Of a stretch of DNA of 64,000 nucleotides, positions 47,914 through 55,170 are shown piece after piece. The stretch spans positions 620,001-684,000 of the forward strand of contig NZ_JAASQR010000001.1 of assembly GCF_011762025.1 (NCBI RefSeq), read 5' to 3'. Source of the stretch: Sphingobium vermicomposti. GTDB lineage: Bacteria > Pseudomonadota > Alphaproteobacteria > Sphingomonadales > Sphingomonadaceae. The position numbers and the translations under genes are program-made. The notes under the pieces are model-generated. The model ran no database searches, was not told the DNA's origin, and saw only the letters and a list, made by a program, of their open reading frames with translations. Numbering within the stretch: position 1 is the stretch's first letter; each line of letters starts with the position of its first letter.

Positions 47914-47950
47914 AGAGCATAATCCGATCATACCGAACCGGACATGCTCT
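47914..47950. repeat. REP-like palindromic repeat (copy 1)
   Basis: AGAGCATAATCCGAT ... ACATGCTCT forms an imperfect hairpin of 37 bases with AGAGCAT/ATGCTCT ends. It resembles the hairpin at 53340-53377. Such AGAGCATGATCCGA-type intergenic repeats are familiar in alphaproteobacterial genomes. Confidence 0.6.
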
Positions 47951-48047
47951 ATGCAGCGTCGTTGCCGTCGGGCGACCGCTCCCAGCCACAGCTCACGCTA
48001 GCATTAAGCCATGTTGCCTGTCCTTCGGGACTCAGCCTTGCACAGGC

Positions 48048-48072
48048 TTGACATAAAGTTGATCTTGTTCAA
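48048..48072 (+). promoter_or_regulatory. Operator/promoter E (dioxygenase 2)
   Basis: TTGACA, TAAAG, then TTGATCTTGTTCAA (TTGA-N6-TCAA), then ACATCT after an 18-base spacer. It lies 332 bases before ATG 48405. Confidence 0.65.
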
Positions 48073-48404
48073 CATCTCACATTCGTTGAGTCGTTTTGAC
48101 ATTGCAGGCAATCAGGAAGCGCTGGCTCATTCTTGTCTGAGCAGCCGTCCAAGGCAACCAAGGGACCAAGAGTGTGAAAACTCAGCGCACGCCGACCCCA
48201 GGCACGAGGTTGTCGATATCAGCTTTTCGTCAAGCGCCAAAAACCATTCACCGCGCGTGAAGCGAACATGTGGTCTTTTCGGTCAGCATCAACTGGCCAT
48301 GAAAGCGCGCCAACATCGCTGCGGTGCCATCCACTTTGCGACCGGCGCAGATGATTTCTTCAATTTCAGAATGCAAAAATGACATGAACCGAGGAGAATT
48401 TGTG

Positions 48405-49199
48405 ATGAAGCTACAACATTTACCTAATACAGCCACGGTTGAAGAAGCTGCGGCGGTAATCCGCGAGCATGGTCATGTCATTATAGATGAACTGGTTCCG
48501 GGCTCCGTTATAGATCAAGTCCTGGCGGACATGCAGCCCTATATGGAATCCACCCCATATAGCGAGAATGAATGGTTTGGTAACGGCTCCCAGCGTATCG
48601 GAAATTTGATCGCTCGGTCGGAGACTGGCCGCGATCTCGTCATGAATCCGCTGGTAGTCGGGGCGGTGAAAGAAATTCTTAGCCATGCGCCCCTCGTCCA
48701 GCTCGGCGCAACTGAAATGATCTCATTGAAGCCGGGTTGCCCAGCTCAATATATTCACCAGGATGAATTGACTTTCGACAGCTTCCCCTTCCCGGATGAC
48801 TACGTCGTTTCCTGCAATACCTTGTGGGCATTGACGGAATTCACGGAAGAAAATGGTGCCACGCGCGTCGTTCCGGGTAGCCACGCTCGCCCCCGTGCCG
48901 AATATACGATGGAAGACACATTGCCGGCAGAAATGGCTCGTGGATCCGTGATGATTTTCACGAGCAAGCTTTTTCACGCCGGGGGCAGCAATCAATCGGA
49001 CAAGGTTCGGCGCGCCCAGGCGATCAACTATTGCGTGGGTTGGGTCCGGCAGGAGGAAAATCAGTTCCTCGCCTGTCCCCAGGATATTGCACGAACCCTT
49101 CCAGACGATCTTCTGAAGCTGATGGGGTATCAGATTGGCTTTGGCTATGGACACGCCGGTGCGCAAGCGGACCCGCTTGAGGCGCTTCGACAGGGCTAA
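48405..49199 (+). CDS. Phytanoyl-CoA dioxygenase-like Fe(II)/2-oxoglutarate enzyme 2
   Basis: This 264-residue PhyH-family protein has His118 and Asp120 in YIHQDEL, His191 in LFHAGGSN and an Arg-rich RRAQAINYCVGW that should bind 2-oxoglutarate. The core ENGATRVVPGSHARP matches paralogue 1, although the overall similarity is low, so the two are different enzymes and not recent duplicates. I chose ATG 48405 because GAGGAGA lies 8 bases upstream; ATG 48384 is less likely. Its genes use less GC than the rest of the window. It lies downstream of TetR paralogue 2 but has its own operator E. Confidence 0.9.
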   Translation: MKLQHLPNTATVEEAAAVIREHGHVIIDELVPGSVIDQVLADMQPYMESTPYSENEWFGNGSQRIGNLIARSETGRDLVMNPLVVGAVKEILSHAPLVQLGATEMISLKPGCPAQYIHQDELTFDSFPFPDDYVVSCNTLWALTEFTEENGATRVVPGSHARPRAEYTMEDTLPAEMARGSVMIFTSKLFHAGGSNQSDKVRRAQAINYCVGWVRQEENQFLACPQDIARTLPDDLLKLMGYQIGFGYGHAGAQADPLEALRQG

Positions 49200-49314
49200 A
49201 TTACCCAGGTTCTGACATTGTCGGCTTTTCAGCTGTCGTTGTGAGAGTCGATATAAGCATGCGTTTCTTGGAAGCCGCAGCCCAGCTGACGATCACCTCT
49301 GAGTAGCTTTGCAA

Positions 49315-49450
49315 ACTAGTGGTTCAACCGGAACGGAAGAGTTCGGCTTCAGCCGGGTCTTCGTTCCGCCAGGTTGAACCGTGGCAAGGATATGGCTGGT
49401 GGATCGGCTCGACATTCCGGGATCGGAAATGCCGAAGTCGATCCACTAGT
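49315..49450. repeat. Nested inverted-repeat element
   Basis: ACTAGTGG (49315-49322) is inverted as CCACTAGT (49443-49450). Inside it, GGTTCAACC-GGAACG (49321-49335) is inverted as CGTTCC-GCCA-GGTTGAACC (49362-49380), enclosing a smaller GGCT/AGCC hairpin. It could be a MITE-type element or a structured RNA. No transposase is present. Confidence 0.5.
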
Positions 49451-49618
49451 AGTCCAATTTTGAAATATGCGGCCGCCCTATCCGGTCAGCAGGATGCAAA
49501 TGCGTTTCCGATGTGAAGCGGAATGGAATGAACTGGCGGCCCTGTCGCTCCACTCCAGCAGGGAATGCCTTGATCATAGCGGCGATCGCCTCTTTAGCGG
49601 AAAAGCTATCGAAATCGC

Positions 49619-49643
49619 TTGACAGAAAGTTGATAGAATTCAA
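49619..49643 (+). promoter_or_regulatory. Operator/promoter F (truncated gene)
   Basis: TTGACA, GAAAG, then TTGATAGAATTCAA (TTGA-N6-TCAA), then ACATAT after an 18-base spacer. The predicted transcript starts near 49655. Confidence 0.7.
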
Positions 49644-49655
49644 CATATGTAAATG

Positions 49656-49669
49656 TTGATAGGAATCAA
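49656..49669 (+). promoter_or_regulatory. Operator G, second palindrome downstream of F
   Basis: TTGATAGGAATCAA matches TTGA-N6-TCAA (with GTTGAT/ATCAAC arms) and begins at the predicted transcription start of promoter F. It has no -35 box of its own. It may bind a second regulator dimer. Confidence 0.6.
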
Positions 49670-49730
49670 CTATAGAGAGCTAAAGCTGGATGGACAGCGC
49701 CGATCGAGCAAGCCATCTGAGGGGATGATA

Positions 49731-49841
49731 ATGAGCTGCCAGACTAAGAACTCAGTGCGCTCCAAGCTCGTCTGTGCAACCCCCATTTTGGCGTCGGCAA
49801 GCAGCACCACCACGAATTCAATCGACATGCGACTTGGCTAG
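49731..49841 (+). pseudogene. Truncated ORF with signal-peptide-like start
   Basis: ATG 49731 has a GAGGGG ribosome site and sits about 76 bases downstream of promoter F. The frame codes for 36 residues with a basic then hydrophobic, signal-peptide-like N-terminus (SVRSKLVCATPILASAS) as seen in TonB receptors of this group, and then stops at 49841. The stop codon TAG is the first triplet of the AGAGCATTTTCG repeat. The gene was probably cut by that repeat, leaving only its start. Whether it was once a receptor gene is an inference. Confidence 0.45.
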
Positions 49842-49930
49842 AGCATTTTCGAAGCAGACGGATTCATATGATAACGCGGAAGATGCTGAAAAAATAAAAG
49901 AAGAATTTGGCATGATCCGATTACACTCTA
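49839..49930. repeat. Degenerate REP-like repeat pair
   Basis: TAGAGCATTTTCGAAGC begins at 49839 and CATGATCCGATTACACTCTA ends at 49930. The two ends look like opposite arms of the AGAGCATGATCCGA-type repeat (compare 47914-47950 and 53340-53377), separated by about 55 AT-rich bases. Confidence 0.45.
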
Positions 49931-49948
49931 GTAGAATAGGCTTTGAAG

Positions 49949-50809
49949 ATGAAAATCGGGATTAGTGGAGCCGGTGGGCATTTAGGTACGGCCGTTTTGA
50001 AGCGGTTGCGCGAATTGTCCGGCGAACATGAGGTGGTCGGAATTTCTCGCTCGCCGCAAAGCGTGCAATATGCGGATGAAGCGCGATTTGGCGACTATGA
50101 CGCTCAGGGCAGTCTGCGGGAAGCCTATCTCGGCTTGGACAGGTTGCTGATCATACCGACGCTGGATCTTAGATATGGCGCTCGGGCCCGGCAACTGGTT
50201 CATGCTGTAGACGCGGCGCTGAGCGCTGGCGTGGGGCATATCATTCTCATTTCCGACATCGGCACGCGTGAAGAGCCTGAACCCCATATCGGGGCGGCCA
50301 GTTGGGTAGGTGAGCAGCGTCTCATCAAATCTGCGCCTCGATGGACGATACTTCGCGCCAATTATTTCATGGAATCATTTGCTCGGGAGGTCGCGCTGTC
50401 GACCGTAACGGGGCGGATGGCCGAACTTGGTGACGGGCGCGTCGCATTTGTAAGCAGAGATGACGTGGCGGCAGCAGCGGCAGCTATCCTCGTCGGAACC
50501 GGGCACTCTGGAGCGATCTACAATGCCACGGGGACCGAAGCGCTGTCCATCGCCGACCGGGCGCACCTTATAGAACAGGTCGCAGGCAAGCCCATTAATG
50601 TCATCCAGACGTCTATGGAGGAACTTCGGCAGGAACTGGAGCTTGCGCAAATTCCTGAGGAATATCTTGCCCTTGCTTTGGAGATCAAACGAAAGACGTC
50701 CGAAGGTGTTTATGACCTCGTGACGGGTGATGTCGAGAGACTGTCGGGTCGTCGTCCGATTTCCCTCGGTGATGTTCTTAAAAACTATCTTGTCGAAAGC
50801 GCCTTATGA
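49949..50809 (+). CDS. NmrA-like NAD(P)-binding protein (quinone reductase 2 type)
   Basis: This 286-residue Rossmann-fold protein starts with KIGISGAGGHLGTAVLKRL (GxxGxxG), has the atypical-SDR segments VGHIILISDIGT and WTILRANYFMESF, and lacks the Tyr-x3-Lys catalytic pair of classical SDRs. This matches the NmrA/QOR2 group, whose members bind NAD(P)H and act as quinone reductases or redox sensors. ATG 49949 is preferred to TTG 49943. In the pathway it could reduce a quinone-like intermediate, an inference. It lies right after the repeat 49839-49930, with no operator of its own. Confidence 0.85.
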   Translation: MKIGISGAGGHLGTAVLKRLRELSGEHEVVGISRSPQSVQYADEARFGDYDAQGSLREAYLGLDRLLIIPTLDLRYGARARQLVHAVDAALSAGVGHIILISDIGTREEPEPHIGAASWVGEQRLIKSAPRWTILRANYFMESFAREVALSTVTGRMAELGDGRVAFVSRDDVAAAAAAILVGTGHSGAIYNATGTEALSIADRAHLIEQVAGKPINVIQTSMEELRQELELAQIPEEYLALALEIKRKTSEGVYDLVTGDVERLSGRRPISLGDVLKNYLVESAL

Positions 50810-50853
50810 GGTCGCTTATCGCAACATTCTATGTTCCGCGCACGTTCGAAGGC

Positions 50854-50976
50854 GCGTCGCGCACCCTGCGCCAACTGCTTGGATATGGGTCTGTAGTGAA
50901 TGGATTTGACTCGCCTGGGAACTCGGCACCGGGAGTGCTTCGTTCCCTGACGACGACACCCACCATAGAATATTGA
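50854..50976 (+). pseudogene. 3' remnant of a third phytanoyl-CoA dioxygenase-like gene
   Basis: In the frame starting at 50854 the translation contains TLRQLLGYGSVVNGFDSPGN, then SAPGVLRSL and EY at the end, closing at TGA 50974-50976. This aligns without gaps with the last 37 residues of dioxygenase 1 (TLRQLLGYSSVMNGGDYPWE, SAPESIRSL, AY). The frame upstream has no similarity and there is no start, so this is the tail of a lost paralogue. The overlapping frame 50727-50909 is not a gene. Confidence 0.7.
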
Positions 50977-51091
50977 AAGCTAAGCAATGCCGGTAAGAGG
51001 GCACTATTGAAATAATCGTCTGGCGAAGTCCCGTTAGGGGGAGTGACATGAGCGATAGAGCCCGGTTCCGCGCAAATGAGGAAGGCAGCAT

Positions 51092-51850
51092 ATGCATACC
51101 GCTTTTTCATTAAAGGGCTCGATGTTCCAGATCGAGTTGAATGGCCAGCCGGCGAACAGTGAGGGACTGCTCGACTGGCGACCCGACGATCGGCTGGGTG
51201 TTGTTCTTCGCTCGCCCCTGAGCGCCTTGGGCGCCAGCATGCTGATGCAGTTGGTAACTACCGCTTATTATGACGTACGCCCCAGCCGGAGGAAGGCACC
51301 GCATTACGCAGAGATATATCTATTCCACGCTGGTGAAAGCTATGGCGACTTCTCAAGCTTCGATGTGACGCCTCACCGCGAACTCTTTCTCCCTGCAGAC
51401 CCGGCAGCGCTGATCGAAGCCATCAATGATCGCGCGATCACCCATTTGGCCGTCCCAGACGGTGCACCCACCAATTCGACTTTCCCCTGGAGTGAACCGG
51501 AAACAGCGCGCGATCGCATTCGGCACTGCTTCGCCTACGCCGCCGATGGGCGCGTCCGCGATGCCGATGTCGCTATCATGTCGTCAGAACCCTCCGTGCG
51601 TCACGATGTCGACCTTGCACTCAACCCGATGGCGCTTGTCGACAATATCGAGCGCTACATCGACCAAGGCGACGAAGACATTCAGCTCTTCTCAAGAAAA
51701 CTGGCCCAGCGCGTGCGCAGTCGGATAAACGAAATCAGCGAAGACGACAAAGCGACCGCAAAAGCACATCATGAGGACAGCTGGCAGGATGGCGTAATAC
51801 GCCAGACCTTCCGAAAGATCAGCGTCGATGATGCGCTGTCCCTGCTTTAA
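51092..51850 (+). CDS. Unrecognised 252-residue protein
   Basis: The frame starts at ATG 51092 after a GAGGAAGGC ribosome site. It has no signal peptide and no membrane helix. The N-terminal half is mixed alpha/beta (FQIELNGQPANSEG, LGVVLRSPLSALGASMLMQL, HYAEIYLFHAGESYGDFSSFD) and the C-terminal half is acidic and helical (ERYIDQGDEDIQLFSRKLAQ). I do not recognise a family. It lies between the NmrA-like gene and monooxygenase 3, both on the same strand, which suggests it belongs to the same pathway. It could be a substrate-binding or accessory protein, without support. Confidence 0.75.
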   Translation: MHTAFSLKGSMFQIELNGQPANSEGLLDWRPDDRLGVVLRSPLSALGASMLMQLVTTAYYDVRPSRRKAPHYAEIYLFHAGESYGDFSSFDVTPHRELFLPADPAALIEAINDRAITHLAVPDGAPTNSTFPWSEPETARDRIRHCFAYAADGRVRDADVAIMSSEPSVRHDVDLALNPMALVDNIERYIDQGDEDIQLFSRKLAQRVRSRINEISEDDKATAKAHHEDSWQDGVIRQTFRKISVDDALSLL

Positions 51851-51993
51851 CCACGGCGGTCTTGTGATCAGTCAAGATCAGAAAAGGCACATGGTGCTGA
51901 AACACTGAACCACAATGCCGGGACCATCGGCGATCGTATATTTTATCCCTATCCCTTCAAAGTGAAATTATCGGAACAATCAGGAGATTAATT

Positions 51994-53298
51994 ATGGGGC
52001 ACGTAAAGTTTCACCTTGGATATTTCACGAAGTTCGGTGCGACGTCATGGCCGGGCGACGGCAAGGAATTCGGCTCGAACTGGATCGACGGTTCCTACCA
52101 CAAGGAACTGGCCAAGATGCTGGAGGCAGCCAAGTTCGACTTCGTCTTTTTTGAAGATACATTGATCGTTGGTGACAGATATGGCGGCTCCATGGAGCTC
52201 GATCTGAAGAACGCGACGCTGGCCCCTAAGCTTGATCCGATCCCGCTGCTGCCGGTGATGGCACAGGATACGTCGCATATCGGCCTGATCGCGACCGCTT
52301 CGACGACTTTCTATCCGCCCTATCTGCTGGCCCGGCTGCTCTCGACCGTGGACTCCCTGACGGGGGGACGTGCGGGTTGGAACATGGTCACGTCCAGCGA
52401 GAAGAATGCCGCACTGAATTTCGGCATGGACAAGCTGCTGCCGCCGACCGTCCGTTATGACATCGCGGACGAATATGTCGATCTGGTCAAGCAGCTATGG
52501 GATTCCTGGGAAGAGGGCGCGCTGGTCGCCGACCCTGAGACTGGCGTGTATGTCGACCACACCAAGGTCCACACTGTCGACTTCGTGGGTGAGCATTTCC
52601 GCTCGCGGGGGCCGCTCAACACCGTCCGCTCGCCGCAGGGCTATCCCGTGCTTGCACAGGCGGGCGCATCGGAACGGGGCCGTGAATTCTCGTCCAAAAA
52701 TGCGGAAGTCGTTCTGGGCATGATGACCGGCGGCGTTCCGGGAATGAAGGCCTATCGCCAGGATATCCGCGACCGCGCCGAGGCGCAGGGCCGTAATCCC
52801 GACGATATCAAGGTCATATTCCTGACACCAGTCAACATCCTTCCCGAAGGCGTAGAAAAGCCGGAGATGACCGAGGCCGAAAAGCAGGTTTCGTTCGAAC
52901 ATAATATCGTGATGGCGTCGTCGTCGCTGGACGTGGATTTCTCGCAGTACGACCTCGACGTGCCGGTTCCGCAGGACATCGTGGCGGGCGGACATACCAG
53001 CGCGCTCGATTACATGAAGAAGGCCGGGCGAGAGGAAGGCAAATCCATCAGGGACCTGTTTTCCGTCGGCAAGGGCGCGAGCGGTATGGACTTCAGCGGC
53101 ACCGCGCAGCAAGTCGCCGACAAGATGATGGCAGTCATGGACGAGGTGGGCGGCGATGGCTTCCTGATCGAAGGGTCGGGCTATAATCGTCAGCTTCCCC
53201 AACTGGTCGATGAACTAGTACCGGCACTGCAACAGGCTGGAGCCGTCCGCACCGAGTATACCGGCAAGACGCTGCGCGAAATTTTGCGCGAATTCTAG
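51994..53298 (+). CDS. LLM-class flavin-dependent monooxygenase, paralogue 3
   Basis: The third 434-residue copy, on the opposite strand from the other two, is about 90 percent identical by eye to paralogue 1 (37232-38536), with the same family segments (HLGYFTKFGATSWPGDGKEF; EDTLIVGDRYGG; SEKNAALNFGMDKLLPPTVR). CAGGAGATTAATT precedes ATG 51994. No full operator of the A-F type lies upstream; only a degenerate TTGT-N6-TCAA at 51862-51875 without a -35 box is seen. It may therefore be expressed with the upstream genes, or be silent. A REP-like hairpin follows. Confidence 0.92.
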   Translation: MGHVKFHLGYFTKFGATSWPGDGKEFGSNWIDGSYHKELAKMLEAAKFDFVFFEDTLIVGDRYGGSMELDLKNATLAPKLDPIPLLPVMAQDTSHIGLIATASTTFYPPYLLARLLSTVDSLTGGRAGWNMVTSSEKNAALNFGMDKLLPPTVRYDIADEYVDLVKQLWDSWEEGALVADPETGVYVDHTKVHTVDFVGEHFRSRGPLNTVRSPQGYPVLAQAGASERGREFSSKNAEVVLGMMTGGVPGMKAYRQDIRDRAEAQGRNPDDIKVIFLTPVNILPEGVEKPEMTEAEKQVSFEHNIVMASSSLDVDFSQYDLDVPVPQDIVAGGHTSALDYMKKAGREEGKSIRDLFSVGKGASGMDFSGTAQQVADKMMAVMDEVGGDGFLIEGSGYNRQLPQLVDELVPALQQAGAVRTEYTGKTLREILREF

Positions 53299-53827
<529 letters not shown>

Positions 53828-53951
53828 GCAGAAGGTCTGGCGAATGCCATCCCGGTCGAGCGGCGGCCATTAGCGAATGAATACCGGATTGCCAAGCGGC
53901 CTGGACCGTATTTTTCTTGTAACGCCGCAAGAGCGTCTTAAATTGATAGGC

Positions 53952-54323
53952 ATGACCGACCTCACCCGCATTATCGGAGCCGATGTTACCGCGCCGCCTG
54001 TTGTCCACGCGCGTTTCAGCATTGGCGACATCGTGAAGCACCGGCATTTCGGTTTTCGCGGCGTCATATTCGACATCGACCCCGTGTTCGCCAACAGCGA
54101 GGAATGGTATCAGGCGATCCCGGAAGAATCGCGGCCTGACAAGCATCAGCCATTTTATCACCTGCTCGCCGAAAATGGTGAAGCCAGCTATGTCGCTTAT
54201 GTCAGCCAGCAGAATCTGGTCGTCGATGACAGCGACGAACCGGTCGACCACCCGGCGATAGGCGGGATGTTCGGCACCTACGCCAATGGCAAATATCAAC
54301 TGCGCCCGCTGCATCGCCACTAA
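53952..54323 (+). CDS. hspQ: Heat-shock protein HspQ
   Basis: This 123-residue protein has the HspQ/YccV fold: ARFSIGDIVKHRHFGFRGVIFDIDP, then NSEEWYQAIP and PFYHLLAENGEASYVAYVSQQNL. In E. coli HspQ is a specificity-enhancing factor of Lon protease and was first linked with hemimethylated DNA binding. I prefer ATG 53952 because the family begins here; the frame runs back to 53877 without support. Its 3' end overlaps the start of the SGNH hydrolase gene by 38 bases. A heat-shock promoter is not evident. Confidence 0.92.
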   Translation: MTDLTRIIGADVTAPPVVHARFSIGDIVKHRHFGFRGVIFDIDPVFANSEEWYQAIPEESRPDKHQPFYHLLAENGEASYVAYVSQQNLVVDDSDEPVDHPAIGGMFGTYANGKYQLRPLHRH

Positions 54324-55110
54324 AGCCCGTCCGGCGCATAGGCGCAGTTTGGCGGCACTGGTGGCGCTGCTGGTGCTGGCTTGTCCGGTCGGCGTTATGG
54401 GCAAAGCGGCTGAAGCGGCCAGTCCGGCCCGCGTCAACGCTGATCCGACGTTCCCCTTTTCCAACGAAATCGCCGCCTTCGCCAGGGCCGATGCGGCGGA
54501 ACCCGCCCTCTCCAACGCCGTGCTGTTCCTGGGCAGCTCCAGCATTCGCCTCTGGGACACGCGCGCGAGCTTCCCAGACTGGAACGTCGTTAATCGCGGC
54601 TTTGGCGGGGCCACGACCGACGATGTGCTGCATCATTATCCCCGGCTACTCCCCCGCACGAAGCCCCGTTCCGTGCTGATCTATGTCGGGGAAAATGACT
54701 TGGCGGCGGGTGCCAGCACGGACGCGGTCGCGCGCGATGTACTGACCTTAGTCAAACAGCTGCGGGCCAGCTATCCGACAGCGCGGATCGCCTATCTGTC
54801 GCTCAAACCCAGCCCCATAAGGTGGACACTCTGGCCCAAGATGGCGGCAGTCAACATGACCGTCGCCGCGCGCAGCCGGGTTGCCGGTTTCGACTATCTG
54901 GATGTCGCCGGATCCCTGCTGGCCAGTGACGGCCTGCCCGATGCGTCGCTGTTCCGGCGCGACGGCCTGCACATGAACATGCGGGGCTATCAGCGCTGGA
55001 CCCAAGTGGTGCAAGGCTGGCTGCGAGAGGCCCCGGCCCCCGCCCCGCCACCTGCCCCCGACAATGCCCTGCGCGGGCATCTGGACCGGATTTCTTCACT
55101 TTCCAATTGA
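54286..55110 (+). CDS. SGNH/GDSL-type hydrolase, exported
   Basis: The 274-residue protein has an N-terminal hydrophobic signal (LAALVALLVLACPVG) and an SGNH hydrolase domain. The catalytic blocks are FLGSSSIRLW (block I Ser), GFGGATTDD (block II Gly), YVGENDLAAG (block III Asn) and DGLHMNMRGY (block V Asp/His). Likely a periplasmic esterase or lipase acting on cell envelope or lipid substrates. ATG 54286 lies inside hspQ, 38 bases before its end; a later start is possible but would shorten the signal region. The C-terminus has an Ala/Pro-rich tail. Confidence 0.85.
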   Translation: MANINCARCIATKARPAHRRSLAALVALLVLACPVGVMGKAAEAASPARVNADPTFPFSNEIAAFARADAAEPALSNAVLFLGSSSIRLWDTRASFPDWNVVNRGFGGATTDDVLHHYPRLLPRTKPRSVLIYVGENDLAAGASTDAVARDVLTLVKQLRASYPTARIAYLSLKPSPIRWTLWPKMAAVNMTVAARSRVAGFDYLDVAGSLLASDGLPDASLFRRDGLHMNMRGYQRWTQVVQGWLREAPAPAPPPAPDNALRGHLDRISSLSN

Positions 55111-55170
55111 TCCACGGCCAAGTAACATTATTACCATGTCGTTGATAAGGCGTGGACGAGGGGAAGAGCC

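Larger units (their letters stand above)
47907..48404. other. Intergenic region upstream of dioxygenase 2
   Basis: It contains the REP-like hairpin 47914-47950 and operator E (48048-48072), leaving a leader of about 320 bases before the dioxygenase start. The frame 48011-48382 has no family likeness and crosses operator E, so I do not call it. Confidence 0.5.
49200..49730. other. Intergenic region with nested repeats and tandem operators
   Basis: After the dioxygenase 2 stop codon, this region holds a nested inverted-repeat element (49315-49450) and the tandem operators F and G (49619-49669). I do not see a gene in it. A 66-codon reverse frame (49446-49646) crosses operator F and is not credible. 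Confidence 0.5.

Noticed and set aside
48011..48382. 123-codon frame upstream of dioxygenase 2
   Set aside because: It crosses operator E, has no ribosome site and no recognisable protein features; more likely an untranslated leader.
49446..49646. 66-codon reverse frame between dioxygenase 2 and the truncated ORF
   Set aside because: It overlaps the operator F palindrome, has no ribosome site and no family likeness.
51862..51875. Operator-like TTGT-N6-TCAA before monooxygenase 3
   Set aside because: It has a mismatch and no -35 box at the right distance, so it does not fit the architecture of A-F. It may be chance or a decayed copy.
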